From: UBA4744 sp963707435
GTDB taxonomy: Bacteria; Actinomycetota; Acidimicrobiia; Spongiisociales; UBA4744
Reading direction: 5' to 3'
Assembly (NCBI GenBank): GCA_963707435.1
Contig: CAVPPF010000002.1
Location: forward strand, 124,001 to 188,000
Length of the DNA stretch: 64,000 nt
This document shows, one piece after another, positions 16,650-25,794 of the stretch. Position 1 is the stretch's first letter. Each line of letters starts with the position of its first letter. The position numbers and the translations under genes are program-made. Under the pieces are notes generated by a model that had not been told where the DNA came from, made no database searches, and saw only the letters and a program-made list of their open reading frames with translations.

Positions 16650-17765
16650 TCAGGCCGGGAGAATCACCCGAACGGTCGTGCCGAATCCCGCCCGGCTGGT
16701 GATCTCCGTGTCGCCGTTGGCATCCCGTGCCCTGGCCCGCAGGTTGTCGAGACCCATGCCTCGCTCGACCGTCTCGGGATCGAACCCGCGGCCCCGATCG
16801 GCAACGGTGATGACCATGCGGTCGGCTCCCCGGTGTACGGATACGCCGACCCTGCCGACGCCGGAGTGCCGGAGTGCGTTGCTGGTCGCCTCCCGGACAA
16901 CCTGGATGACGTCGCCCACCACCTCGGGTGGAAGGTCGCCGACATCGCCGGTCACATCGAGATCGATGGAGGCCTCGTACGGTTCGGCGAGCTGGCCGAC
17001 GAGGTCCGCCAGTTCGCTCTTGAGGCTGCGCCGCGTCCAGACCGGGGGACGCAGGTCGAAAATGAACTTCCGGAGAGAGGAGATGGCCTCGTCGAGTCGC
17101 TGAACGGACTCGGTGAGGTTCACCTTCACGGTCGGGTTCTCCACCTTCTGCCCGAGAGATTGCAGGGAAAGCCCGACTGCGAAGAGATCCTGGATGATGG
17201 CATCGTGGAGGTCGCGGGCGATCCGTTCACGGTCTTCGACCACCGCGGCGCGCCGGAGGCGCCCGTGCATGCGGGACGTCGCGATGGCCGATCCGGCGAT
17301 GGCGGCGAGGGCTTCTACGAGCGCCTCATCGTCGCCGGTGAATCCTCCCGGTTTGTCCGTCAGGTAGAGATTGCCGAACGTTTCCCCGCCGACCACGACG
17401 GGCACGCCCAGGAAGGTCTCCATCGGTGGGTGATGGCGCGGAAAGCCAACCGCGTCGGGATGCTCGCTGATGCGGTCGGTCCGCACGGTCTTGGCGACGG
17501 TCGTGATCGTTCCCAACAAACCCCGCCCCTGGGGCGGCGCGCCGATGGCTGCGACGATTTCCTGGTCCAATCCCGCGTGGACGAATTGGATCAGCGTGCC
17601 GTGTTCTCCCAGAACCCCGAGTGCGCCGTAGGCAGCGCCGGTCAGGTCCAGACCGGTCTCCACGGTGGTTCGCAGGACGGCCGTCAGGTCGGTTTGGCGC
17701 GTGACTGCGGAAGCCGCGGACACGAGCTTCGCCAAGCGATCCGAGGGGATGATCGGTTGATGCAT
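16650..17765 (-). CDS. DosS-like GAF-domain sensor histidine kinase
   Basis: A 371-residue NarL-family kinase with one GAF domain (about 20-165), a HisKA_3 dimerisation helix with the phosphoacceptor His187 in RDLHDAIIQDLF, and a C-terminal ATPase domain (DRGRGFD, GMGLDNLRARA). The GAF segment HHPPMETFLGVPV followed by GNLYLTDK closely resembles the heme-binding GAF-A domain of mycobacterial DosS/DosT. By my alignment His112 and Tyr134 fall at the heme-ligand His149 and distal Tyr171 of DosS, with the same 22-residue spacing. An O2/NO/CO or redox-sensing heme is therefore inferred. Unlike DosS it has only one GAF domain. It is divergent from the cognate response regulator gene 120 bases away. 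Confidence 0.9.
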   Translation of the reverse strand: MHQPIIPSDRLAKLVSAASAVTRQTDLTAVLRTTVETGLDLTGAAYGALGVLGEHGTLIQFVHAGLDQEIVAAIGAPPQGRGLLGTITTVAKTVRTDRISEHPDAVGFPRHHPPMETFLGVPVVVGGETFGNLYLTDKPGGFTGDDEALVEALAAIAGSAIATSRMHGRLRRAAVVEDRERIARDLHDAIIQDLFAVGLSLQSLGQKVENPTVKVNLTESVQRLDEAISSLRKFIFDLRPPVWTRRSLKSELADLVGQLAEPYEASIDLDVTGDVGDLPPEVVGDVIQVVREATSNALRHSGVGRVGVSVHRGADRMVITVADRGRGFDPETVERGMGLDNLRARARDANGDTEITSRAGFGTTVRVILPA

Positions 17766-17885
17766 GTCGCCAGGCTAACCGGGGTCGAGATCCATGAAGG
17801 ACTGCCCATCGGCCCGCGACCCGCCGGCCGGGCATCACCGAGCAGTTCTGTTCCGACGGGTAGCCTGGAGGTATACGAGGAGGCG

Positions 17886-18566
17886 ATGCGTTTGCGGTTG
17901 TTGATCGTGGATGACCATGAGATTGTTCGACAGGGTTTGAAGACTCTGCTCGACGCCCAGGAGGACATCGAGGTTGTCGGTGAAGCCGGCACTGCCGAGG
18001 AGGGAGTCCGGCGGGTCGGATACGATTCCCCCGACGTCGTGGTCATGGACGTCAGGTTGCCTGATGCGACCGGCATCGAAGCTTGTCGCGAGATCCGTTC
18101 GCGGTGGCCCGATATCAAAGTGTTGATGCTGACGTCGTTCGCCGACGAGGAAGCCTTGTTTGCGTCCATCGTGGCCGGGGCATCCGGATATGTCCTCAAA
18201 CGCATCAAGGGTGATGAGCTGGTGGAGAGCGTTCGTCGCGTGGGACGGGGCGAATCGCTGCTGGACCCCACGATGACCGAACGGGTATTCCGCAAGATTC
18301 GAGGCGAAGAACCGGACGACCCGCTCCTGGCGCGATTGTCCCCCCAGGAGCGCAAGATCCTCGATCTCATCGCCGACGGCCTCACCAATCGGGAGATCGC
18401 CGATGAGATGTTCCTGGCGGAGAAGACCGTCAAGAACTATGTGTCGAATCTCCTCAGCAAGCTCGAGATGACGAGGCGAACCGAAGCCGCCGCATATGCG
18501 GCCCGCCTTGCGGCGCGCAAGGAGCAGCAGTATCCACCCGAACAGTGGGGGGAGCCACCAGCATGA
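17886..18566 (+). CDS. DosR-like NarL/FixJ response regulator
   Basis: A 226-residue regulator: receiver domain (1-125) with acidic pocket DD at 9-10, phosphoacceptor Asp55 and switch residue Thr in MLTSFADEEA, then a LuxR-type HTH (about 150-212) reading LTNREIADEMFLAEKTVKNY. That recognition region and the SGYVLKRIKGDEL and RGESLLDP segments are strikingly close to mycobacterial DosR. ATG at 17886 follows GAGGAGG very closely; the long open frame upstream is antisense to the kinase gene. It overlaps the universal stress protein gene by ATGA, so the two are co-transcribed. The expected role is control of a low-oxygen or redox-stress regulon together with the divergent GAF kinase. Confidence 0.92.
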   Translation: MRLRLLIVDDHEIVRQGLKTLLDAQEDIEVVGEAGTAEEGVRRVGYDSPDVVVMDVRLPDATGIEACREIRSRWPDIKVLMLTSFADEEALFASIVAGASGYVLKRIKGDELVESVRRVGRGESLLDPTMTERVFRKIRGEEPDDPLLARLSPQERKILDLIADGLTNREIADEMFLAEKTVKNYVSNLLSKLEMTRRTEAAAYAARLAARKEQQYPPEQWGEPPA

Positions 18567-18988
18567 TCATCGTTGTCGGTATTGATGAATCCGAACCGAG
18601 CGCCCGTGGCTTGCGAAAGGCTCTAGAACTGGCAACCGCCCTGAAGTCCGACCTCCATGTGATCCACGCCGTCCATATTCCCGGCACCCTGTTGGCGGTC
18701 CTGAACCAGGTGCCGGCCGACATCGTGAAGCTCGAGCAAGCGCAACGGGACTCGGTATGGGCCGCCGCCGAACCACTTCTGGACGGAGCGGCTATCGAGA
18801 TCAAGCGTGTCGACTTGACCGGGTACCCGGCCGATGCGCTCGTTGAGTACGCCGAAGCCGTGGGGGCCGATCTGATCGTCATCGGTTCTCGAGGCCGCGG
18901 GGAATTGGCTGCCTTGTTCCTGGGCAGCACGAGCCACCGGATTCTGCACCTCGCCCACTGCGATGTGCTGGTGGTGAAAGGGGGATAG
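18563..18988 (+). CDS. Universal stress protein (UspA family)
   Basis: A 141-residue single-domain Usp. The N-terminal strand MIIVVGIDESEPS and the C-terminal nucleotide-binding motif GSRGRGELAALFLGSTS (G-2x-G-9x-G-S/T) show the ATP-binding subtype. The start at 18563 overlaps the response regulator stop, and the CBS-domain gene follows two bases after its stop, so the three genes form one operon. Universal stress proteins are hallmark members of the DosR dormancy regulon, which supports the same reading here. Confidence 0.93.
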   Translation: MIIVVGIDESEPSARGLRKALELATALKSDLHVIHAVHIPGTLLAVLNQVPADIVKLEQAQRDSVWAAAEPLLDGAAIEIKRVDLTGYPADALVEYAEAVGADLIVIGSRGRGELAALFLGSTSHRILHLAHCDVLVVKGG

Positions 18989-18990
18989 CG

Positions 18991-19626
18991 ATGCGAGTTC
19001 TCGACATCATGAGCATCGATGTTCTCACGGTGTCGCCCGAAGAGAGCCTGAAGGCAGCCGCCCGCCTGATGGTCGAACGCGGTGTGAGCGGACTTCCCGT
19101 CGTCAACGCGGAAGGCAAACTGGTCGGGATCATCACCGAGGCCGACTTCCTCGAACGAGAGGCAGATCGCAGCCATCGCAGATTGCTCGACGCTCTCATG
19201 CACAAGCCGGACACGGTTTCCGAAGCTGAGACGGTCGGCCAGGTCATGAGCACCCATCCGGTCGTGATCTACCCGGAAGCGAGCGTCACCGAAGCCGCCC
19301 GCGTCATGTCGCACCACCACGTGAAGCGGCTGCCGGTGGTGAACGACGAGGGCCGGCTCCAGGGGATCATCAGCCGGGGCGACGTGGTGACCGTGTTCAC
19401 CCGTCCCGACGATGTCATCGAGGATGAGGTTCGAGAGGACATCATCGACCGGGTGCTGCTCTTGGACGGGGACTCCATCGACGTGACGGTCGACGAAGGC
19501 ATGGTCAAGCTGTCGGGCCGGCTTCCCACCCGGACCGACAAACGCTTGCTCGAGGAGATGGTGCGCCGCGTCGATGGTGTCGTGAGCATGGAGAGCGACG
19601 TCACGTTCGAGATCGACGACACCTAG
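18991..19626 (+). CDS. CBS-pair and BON domain protein
   Basis: A 211-residue protein with two CBS motifs (about 5-58 and 83-137, ending in IITEADFLE and IISRGDVV) and a C-terminal BON domain (about 145-208, with VDEGMVKLSGRLPTRTDK). CBS pairs usually bind adenine nucleotides; BON domains bind membranes or phospholipid. It is the third gene of the regulator-Usp-CBS operon. The CBS protein Hrp1 is a strongly induced DosR target in mycobacteria, but it lacks BON, so this would be a variant of that theme. Confidence 0.9.
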   Translation: MRVLDIMSIDVLTVSPEESLKAAARLMVERGVSGLPVVNAEGKLVGIITEADFLEREADRSHRRLLDALMHKPDTVSEAETVGQVMSTHPVVIYPEASVTEAARVMSHHHVKRLPVVNDEGRLQGIISRGDVVTVFTRPDDVIEDEVREDIIDRVLLLDGDSIDVTVDEGMVKLSGRLPTRTDKRLLEEMVRRVDGVVSMESDVTFEIDDT

Positions 19627-19673
19627 CTGCCGGATTGTCTTCTCCGACCGCACGCCGCGATTGGCCGGGAGCC

Positions 19674-20462
19674 ATGCCCGGGCACGCCTTCCTGGCCCAT
19701 GCCACCGGGTTCTGCAAAGAAGTCTGGGATCCGGTGGTCGCCGAGCTCCGGGATGCGAAATGGGACGGGTCGGTGACCGCTTGGGACGCGCCGGGCCACG
19801 GTGGTTCGGCTGCGGGACCGGTTCCCTTCGACTGGTGGGACACCGCCCGGGTCGCCCTCGAGATGGTTCGCGAAACCCGATCGACGGGCCCCGTGCTGGG
19901 AGTCGGTCACTCGATGGGAGGAGCCTCGTTGGTGATGGCGGAAGTGCTTGCTCCGGGAACGATGCAGGGCCTCATCCTCATCGAACCGATCATCTTCCCG
20001 CCTCCCTTTCAGCGGCTCGAGGACGGTCCGCTCGTGGCAGGAGCCATACGCCGCCGCGCCTCGTTCGCTTCGCCCCGGGAGGCCCGGGAGAACTTCTCGT
20101 CGAAATCTGCTTTTGCATCGTGGGATGAGCGCGCCCTGCGGGGATACGTGGACGGCGGCTTGATCGAACGGGACGGTCGGTTCTGGCTCGCGTGTGATCC
20201 GCACGTCGAGGCAGATGCCTATCGGGCCGGAACCGCTCACGGAGCCTACGCCCGGCTGGCCGAGATAGCGTGCCCCGTCGTGATTCTGGCCGGAGGATCA
20301 TCTGATACCCACTCCGAACCGTTCGTCGCCCACCTGGCGGATTTGATCCCGGATTGCCGGTATCGAGTGGTCTCCTCTGCAGGACACTTCCTCCCGATGG
20401 AACGCCCGGACGTGATTGCCGGCCAGATCGTCGACGAGTTCCGAAGGTTCGCCACCGCTTGA
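19674..20462 (+). CDS. Alpha/beta hydrolase
   Basis: A 262-residue alpha/beta-hydrolase fold protein. The N-terminal HATGFCKEVWDPV oxyanion segment, the nucleophile elbow GHSMGG, an aspartate in GGSSDTHSEP and the catalytic histidine in SAGHFLPMERP are visible. ATG at 19674 was chosen; an in-frame TTG at 19635 is possible. It lies between the stress operon and menF and is transcribed with menF (gap 28 bases). It may be an esterase or a menaquinone-pathway accessory, but menH is better matched by the gene at 23538. The substrate cannot be told. Confidence 0.85.
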   Translation: MPGHAFLAHATGFCKEVWDPVVAELRDAKWDGSVTAWDAPGHGGSAAGPVPFDWWDTARVALEMVRETRSTGPVLGVGHSMGGASLVMAEVLAPGTMQGLILIEPIIFPPPFQRLEDGPLVAGAIRRRASFASPREARENFSSKSAFASWDERALRGYVDGGLIERDGRFWLACDPHVEADAYRAGTAHGAYARLAEIACPVVILAGGSSDTHSEPFVAHLADLIPDCRYRVVSSAGHFLPMERPDVIAGQIVDEFRRFATA

Positions 20463-20490
20463 AGCCCCCGACCAACGTAGAATCTCGACC

Positions 20491-21816
20491 GTGCTCCTGC
20501 CGAAGTCCACGCTCGAACAACTGGCCGACCAGCTCACCGGTGACGTTCGCCGGTACCGGTTTGCCTCCGTGCCGGTCGCGGTAGATCCGCTCGACCTGGT
20601 GCGGGCCGGTGCGGCCCTCTTTTCGACGGCCGGGTTCTTCGGAAGGCCGGGTGAGCTCGAGATAGGCGGATTGGGCGTTGCCTGGCGGACGGTTGCCCCC
20701 TACGGTCACGACCGGTTCACGGCACTGGCCGACTCCCTTCAATGGATGGCAGGCGTCAGTCCCCGGTTACGCGCGCTGGTCGGGTTCTCGTTTGAACCGG
20801 ACGGACCACACCGGCCCGAATGGGACGGGTTCACGTCGACATCGGCCGTCGTGCCCATGGTGTCGATCGTCTCCGAGCGTGGTGCGCTCCGCCTGATGGT
20901 CCTGTTGCCGCCCGGCCGGGCGGCCGGAGAGGTGCTCGCGACCCTTGGCGACCTCAAAGCCCAACAGCCTCCCTCCGGGATGCAAGCCGCCGACCACGCG
21001 ATCGAGTCGCGCCCGGCACCTCCCGAATGGGTCAGATCCGTGCGGGAGGCCGTCGATACGATCGAGCACGGGACCATGGACAAGGTGGTGCTTGCCCGTT
21101 CGGTGATTGTCCGCGCCGATGTGGCCGCGGCACCCTTCGACCTGGTGGGCAGACTGCGGTCGGCCTATCCAGGGTGCTTTGCTTTTGGCTGGCAGGAAGC
21201 CGATGCGACGTTCGTCGGGGCGACCCCGGAGCTGCTGATTGAACGAGAGGGGGAGCGCGTGCGATCCCAGCCGCTGGCCGGGTCTGCACCGCGGGGCGAA
21301 GGCGAGGAGGACGATCGGGCCCTCGGGGAGCGGCTCATGGCCAGTGAAAAGGACCGCAGGGAGCACGCCGTCGTCGTCGACGACATCGTTGCCAGGCTCG
21401 ATCCGATGGTGGAGCGGCTGACCGCCCCTTCGACGCCTGCACTGCTGAAGATGGCCAACGTTCAGCATCTCGCCTCGGAGATAGCCGGCATCCTCCGCAT
21501 GCCTCGTTCGGTGATCGAGGTTGCGGGCGACCTCCACCCGACGCCGGCCGTCGCCGGGCTTCCGCTGACCGAGGCGCTGGCGTTCATCAGCAAGACCGAG
21601 AGCATTGATCGAGGCTGGTATTCGGGTGGCATCGGATGGACCGACGGGTCCGGGGACGGACAGATCGCGGTGGCGCTTCGCTGTGCGCTGGTCCGGGGTG
21701 ACACCGCACACCTCTATGCGGGAGCCGGGATCGTTGCCGGTTCCCGTCCCGAACGGGAACTGGAGGAGACGAGACTGAAGTTCCGACCCCTCTTGAACCT
21801 GCTGACCGAGGCCTAG
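20491..21816 (+). CDS. menF: Isochorismate synthase
   Basis: A 441-residue chorismate-binding enzyme (anthranilate synthase component I fold) that converts chorismate to isochorismate, the first dedicated step to menaquinone. Diagnostic parts are MDKVVLARSV near residue 200, the FVGATPELLIERE strand, the GSAPRGEGEEDD loop, HPTPAVAGLP near 345 and YSGGIGW with GAGIVAGSRPERE at the end. The GTG at 20491 was preferred because the longer frame overlaps the hydrolase. Its 3' end converges with menD with only six bases between stops. The surrounding men genes favour menaquinone over siderophore synthesis. Confidence 0.92.
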   Translation: MLLPKSTLEQLADQLTGDVRRYRFASVPVAVDPLDLVRAGAALFSTAGFFGRPGELEIGGLGVAWRTVAPYGHDRFTALADSLQWMAGVSPRLRALVGFSFEPDGPHRPEWDGFTSTSAVVPMVSIVSERGALRLMVLLPPGRAAGEVLATLGDLKAQQPPSGMQAADHAIESRPAPPEWVRSVREAVDTIEHGTMDKVVLARSVIVRADVAAAPFDLVGRLRSAYPGCFAFGWQEADATFVGATPELLIEREGERVRSQPLAGSAPRGEGEEDDRALGERLMASEKDRREHAVVVDDIVARLDPMVERLTAPSTPALLKMANVQHLASEIAGILRMPRSVIEVAGDLHPTPAVAGLPLTEALAFISKTESIDRGWYSGGIGWTDGSGDGQIAVALRCALVRGDTAHLYAGAGIVAGSRPERELEETRLKFRPLLNLLTEA

Positions 21817-21822
21817 CGGCGG

Positions 21823-23517
21823 CTACGAACCGGCGACTGCCTGCCAGGCCTGCTCGTGCACGGCCACGTTTTCGCTGCGATCGGTGCGGATCTCGATGAG
21901 GCGAGGGGAGTTGGACTCTTTTGCAACGAGTGCCTGGAAGACGGCCTCGTCCTCGACGAGATGGTGCTCGATCCCGAACAGCCCCGCTGCAGCCTGGAAA
22001 TCCGTCCCGTGGGGGGTGCCGAGCAGGCGTTCGAAGTGCTCCGGGAAGGCCGCCTGCGGCAGGAAGTGAAAGATGCCGCCACCGTTGTTGTTGGCGACGA
22101 TCACGGTGACAGGGAGGGCGAACCGGGCTGCGGTTCCCAACGCCGTGAGGTCGTGCAGGAGGGACAGGTCGCCGCTGAGAATGATGACCGGCGCGCCGGC
22201 GGCGGCTGCACCCAGACCGGAGGAGATCAGACCGTCGATGCCGTTGGCGCCACGATTGGACAGGAACCGCACCCGCCGATCGAGGGAGGGGAAGAAAGCG
22301 TCGACGTCTCGTACGGGCATCGAAGACCCGACGTAGAGAGTCGTTTGGTCGGCAACAACCTTCGCCAGGGCAGCAACGACGGCCGGTTCGCTCGGGAAGA
22401 CCAGCGAGGCCGTCAGGGCCGCTCGCGCCGTCCGATCGGCCCGTTCCCAGGTAGTCGCCCATTCGGATGGGGCGGGATCAACGATCCCGGTCAGGTGTTC
22501 GGCGAGGTGGGTGGGGTCGCTGCGAACCACGCTGGTGGCGCTCGCTCCGGGATCTCTCCACCCGGCATCGTCCACCACGATCTGAGGGATCTGCGGGTGG
22601 TCGGCCAGCCAGGTTGAAACGGCTTTGGAGGTTGGCATGGCCCCAAAACGGATCACCACTTCTGGCGCCAGATCGGCATCGAACCTTCCCGTCCGGGCGA
22701 GTGGATCTCCGGTCGTGATGACCCGGCTCCGGTCATGCTCACCGGCACGGAGCTGAGACAGAGGATCGGCCACGACCGGGAAACCGGCACGGCCGGCGAG
22801 GGCCGCAACGGCGGCCGGGAAGTCCGGTCGATCGAGCGGCCCGGCAACGAGCAGAGTCCGTTTTCCCGACACCGTCCGGGCGATCCCGGCGAGAGCTGCC
22901 CTATCGATGTGGAGCCGTCCGGGCACATAGCCGGAAGGGGTCACAGCCTCGTTCGCGTCCCCGGTATCGCCGGGCACGACCACCGGGGCCAGCGGGTCCC
23001 GGAACGGGAAGTTGATGTGCACCGGGCCGGCCGGAAGGTCGAGGGCGGACGCCCAGGCCCGGGCCGCCAGGGTGACCGGGTAGCGACCCTGTTGCGGGTC
23101 GGGCAGCGCCGCATCGTGGAACCAGCGGACAGCCGTCCCAAACAGGTTGATCTGATCGATAGCCTGGGGAGCCCCGACGCCGCGTAGCTCGGGGGGGCGA
23201 TCAGCGGTCAGGAGCAACAGAGGTATCCGGGCGAGGTGCGCTTCCACCGCGGCCGGGTGCAATTCGGCGGCGGCGGTACCCGAGGTCGTGACCACCGCCA
23301 CGGGTTGGCGGGAGGCGTTGGCCAAACCGAGCGCAAAGAAGGCTGAGGAACGCTCGTCGTGATGAATCCAATCAGAGATGTCCGGGTGTTCTGCGAACGC
23401 CAGGGCGAGCGGGCTGTTGCGTGAGCCGGGGGTTATGCATACATGGCGAAGGCCGAGGTTCGCCAGGGCGCCGACGAAAGCGCCGGTGAACGTGTAGTTG
23501 CGGTTGCTTCGCTTCAT
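21823..23517 (-). CDS. menD: 2-succinyl-5-enolpyruvyl-6-hydroxy-3-cyclohexene-1-carboxylate synthase
   Basis: A 564-residue thiamine-diphosphate enzyme that joins isochorismate and 2-oxoglutarate. The N-terminal pyrimidine-binding domain has HVCITPGSRNSPLALAF and the catalytic-type glutamate in HHDERSSAFFALG, followed by VTTSGTAAAELHPAAVEA. The C-terminal ThDP motif is represented by ILSGDLSLLHDLTAL with VIVANNNGGGIFHFLP. Length and order fit MenD. ATG at 23517 was chosen over a TTG at 23529. It is divergent from menH with only 20 bases between start codons, and convergent with menF. Confidence 0.96.
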   Translation of the reverse strand: MKRSNRNYTFTGAFVGALANLGLRHVCITPGSRNSPLALAFAEHPDISDWIHHDERSSAFFALGLANASRQPVAVVTTSGTAAAELHPAAVEAHLARIPLLLLTADRPPELRGVGAPQAIDQINLFGTAVRWFHDAALPDPQQGRYPVTLAARAWASALDLPAGPVHINFPFRDPLAPVVVPGDTGDANEAVTPSGYVPGRLHIDRAALAGIARTVSGKRTLLVAGPLDRPDFPAAVAALAGRAGFPVVADPLSQLRAGEHDRSRVITTGDPLARTGRFDADLAPEVVIRFGAMPTSKAVSTWLADHPQIPQIVVDDAGWRDPGASATSVVRSDPTHLAEHLTGIVDPAPSEWATTWERADRTARAALTASLVFPSEPAVVAALAKVVADQTTLYVGSSMPVRDVDAFFPSLDRRVRFLSNRGANGIDGLISSGLGAAAAGAPVIILSGDLSLLHDLTALGTAARFALPVTVIVANNNGGGIFHFLPQAAFPEHFERLLGTPHGTDFQAAAGLFGIEHHLVEDEAVFQALVAKESNSPRLIEIRTDRSENVAVHEQAWQAVAGS

Positions 23518-23537
23518 GAGCGGCCACAATACAGCCC

Positions 23538-24353
23538 ATGGTCGAAAGCACGGGATTGTGGATCCGCCGGATGCCGGGCCGGCCGCCGCCGCTGGTGGCG
23601 CTGCATGGATTCACACAGACGGGTGAGATGTTTGCGGAACTGGCCGCGTTCCTGAGGCGGGAGGTGGTCGCTCCGGATCTTCCCGGCCATGGACGCTCGG
23701 CCGGGTTCCCGGCTACCTTCGCTGCAGCGGTGCGTGGAGTTGCCGGAGTGCTCTCCCGGGCCGGGGTCCCGGTTCCCCTTGTCGGCTATTCGCAGGGAGG
23801 CAGGGTGGCCCTGGCGGCCGCGCTCGAACGACCCGAGCTGGTGTCCCATCTCGTGCTGGTCTCGGCTACCCCGGGAATCGAGGATTCCGGCGACCGTGCG
23901 GCCCGGCTGCAGGCCGATGTAGCTCTGGCGGCAGCGTTACGCAAGGAGGGGGTTGCCGAGTTCGTCGACCGCTGGCTGGCACTGCCGATGTTCGCCGGCC
24001 TGCAGGAGCGCGGTGCCCGGTGGCAAGCCGCCGATCGCGCCGCCCGACTCGAGCAGACGGCCGAAGGCCTGGCAGGCGCTCTGGTCGGGATGGGGCAGGG
24101 AGCTCAACCGTACCTCGGCGAGAGCTTGCCGGATCTGGAGGTACCGGTCCTGGCAATCGCCGGCGACAGGGATCAGACCTATGCAGAGATTGCGGCTGCC
24201 GTAGCCCGATCAGTGCCACGGGGAAGCCTGAGGCTCATCCCGGACGCCGGGCACGCGGTGGTCGGCGAGCAGCCTCGCGTGGTGGCAGATCTGATCGAGG
24301 CCTTCCTGACCGGGGCGGGTTCGTCGGACGAGGTGCCGGGCCGACCGGGCTGA
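23538..24353 (+). CDS. menH: SHCHC synthase-like alpha/beta hydrolase
   Basis: A 271-residue alpha/beta hydrolase with LHGFTQTGEMF near residue 20, the nucleophile elbow GYSQGGRVALAAAL (MenH proteins usually read GYSMGGR) and a catalytic histidine in DAGHAVVGEQP. An aspartate in AGDRDQTY completes the triad. Gene position next to menD supports the MenH step, elimination of pyruvate to give SHCHC. Only 20 bases separate it from the divergent menD start, leaving no room for separate promoters upstream of both. Assignment as MenH relies partly on context. Confidence 0.82.
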   Translation: MVESTGLWIRRMPGRPPPLVALHGFTQTGEMFAELAAFLRREVVAPDLPGHGRSAGFPATFAAAVRGVAGVLSRAGVPVPLVGYSQGGRVALAAALERPELVSHLVLVSATPGIEDSGDRAARLQADVALAAALRKEGVAEFVDRWLALPMFAGLQERGARWQAADRAARLEQTAEGLAGALVGMGQGAQPYLGESLPDLEVPVLAIAGDRDQTYAEIAAAVARSVPRGSLRLIPDAGHAVVGEQPRVVADLIEAFLTGAGSSDEVPGRPG

Positions 24354-24387
24354 GGTTCGAGCCTGCGTTATCACGCACCCTCCGGGG

Positions 24388-24759
24388 CTAGATGTGCTGG
24401 TCGATCAGGATGGGATTGCCGTCCGGATCGACGACCATGAAACTGGCAGGACCGGTGCTCGCAGCGTCGGCTTCGTCGAGCAGTTCCAGACCCTGTGCCT
24501 TGAGCTGTGCCTGGAGTTCGCGTACATCGGTGAAGACCTCGAGACGGTTGGCGTGCTGATCCCAACCGGGATTGAACGTGAGTATGTTCTTGTCGAACAT
24601 GCCGTGGAACAGTCCGATCGTGTGGCTGCCGTTGCGCAGGATCAACCAGTTCTGGGTTTCGTCTCCGCCCACGACCTCGAACCCGAGGTTCGCATAGAAC
24701 GCCCGAGAAGCGGTCAGATCTGCAACGGCCAGGCTGATAGAAAACGCGCCGAGGTCCAT
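24388..24759 (-). CDS. VOC (glyoxalase/bleomycin-resistance fold) family protein
   Basis: A 123-residue protein with the paired beta-alpha-beta modules of the VOC superfamily: FSISLAVADLTASRAFYANLGFEV at the start and FMVVDPDGNPILIDQ at the end. The second-module metal residues seen in glyoxalases are only partly present, so enzymatic function is unclear. ATG at 24759 is preceded by GGGAG. It converges with menH and is followed in the same direction after menA (89 bases upstream), so it may be the last gene of the menB-menA transcript. Confidence 0.85.
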   Translation of the reverse strand: MDLGAFSISLAVADLTASRAFYANLGFEVVGGDETQNWLILRNGSHTIGLFHGMFDKNILTFNPGWDQHANRLEVFTDVRELQAQLKAQGLELLDEADAASTGPASFMVVDPDGNPILIDQHI

Positions 24760-24848
24760 GGTGTCTCCCGTCGATAGTGCGAGTGGTACCCCATCATCGT
24801 CCATCCGGCATGCAGAGCCGAATGAAACCGTTCGGCCGGGAGTGGAGT

Positions 24849-25787
24849 TCAGCCGAGCGCCGAGCCGACCGCCAGCAGGACGCCGACGAGGAGTTGAAGT
24901 CTCGCCACACCCTTCAATGCCCGGATGAGCGGCGGGCCCTGAGTTTCCTGGTAGATGATCCGCACGATCGGGAGCGCCACCGGCGCCGCGAGCAAGGCGA
25001 GCAGAGTCCAGCGCGGTGTCCACCGGAATACACCGAACACCAGGATCGAGGTGAAGGCTCCCCAAATCAGAGCGGCAAAGAGGGCCTGCGTGCGTTCTCT
25101 GCCCAGGTACACGGCCAGCGTGTTCTTTCCGGCGGCCCCGTCGGTGTCGATGTCCCGGACATTGTTGGCGACCAGGATGGCCGTCACCAGAAACCCGACC
25201 GGAATGGCCAGCAGCCAGGCGTCGACCGGTGCGGTCATGTCGTGGACGTACCGGGCGCCGACGGTGGCGACCACTCCGAAGAAGACGAATACGAATGCTT
25301 CACCGAGGCCGAAGTACCCGTAGGGCTTGGGCCCGCCGACATACCCGAGCATCGCGACGAGGGAGGCGATGCCGATGGCCGCAACGACCCAGCCGGCGAT
25401 GGCGATGAGGTAGACGCCGGCCGCCAGCGCCACGGTCAGCACGACGAATGTGCCTGCCCAAACGGTTCGCTCGGGCAGCAAGCCGGATGCCACCACCCGG
25501 GTCGGTCCGATGCGGTCCTCGGTGTCGGCCCCTTTGCCGGCATCGAAGATATCGTTGACGAAGTTGGCTGCGACCTGGATGGCTACGGCGCCGATCAGGG
25601 CGGCCAGAAACGCGTCCCAATGGAAGGCGCCTGCGATGTTGGTTCCTGCATCGAACCCGCACCATGCATTGGGTGAACACGGCCCCTCATCACTCCAGGC
25701 CAGACCACCGCCCACCAGAACCGGCACCACGGCCGCCCACAGGGTGTGGGGCCGGGCAGCGATCCACCAGGAGCGGGCAGTGCTCAC
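24849..25787 (-). CDS. menA: 1,4-dihydroxy-2-naphthoate polyprenyltransferase
   Basis: A 312-residue UbiA-family membrane prenyltransferase that attaches the isoprenoid tail to DHNA. The two metal-diphosphate motifs are visible: FVNDIFDAGKGADTEDR near residue 75 and ANNVRDIDTDGAAGKNT near 200. About eight or nine hydrophobic segments follow the N-terminal ARPHTLWAAVVPVLVG helix. The GTG at 25787 lies seven bases after menB, so translation is probably coupled. The longer open frame upstream is antisense noise over menB. Confidence 0.94.
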   Translation of the reverse strand: MSTARSWWIAARPHTLWAAVVPVLVGGGLAWSDEGPCSPNAWCGFDAGTNIAGAFHWDAFLAALIGAVAIQVAANFVNDIFDAGKGADTEDRIGPTRVVASGLLPERTVWAGTFVVLTVALAAGVYLIAIAGWVVAAIGIASLVAMLGYVGGPKPYGYFGLGEAFVFVFFGVVATVGARYVHDMTAPVDAWLLAIPVGFLVTAILVANNVRDIDTDGAAGKNTLAVYLGRERTQALFAALIWGAFTSILVFGVFRWTPRWTLLALLAAPVALPIVRIIYQETQGPPLIRALKGVARLQLLVGVLLAVGSALG

Positions 25788-25794
25788 GGGGAGC

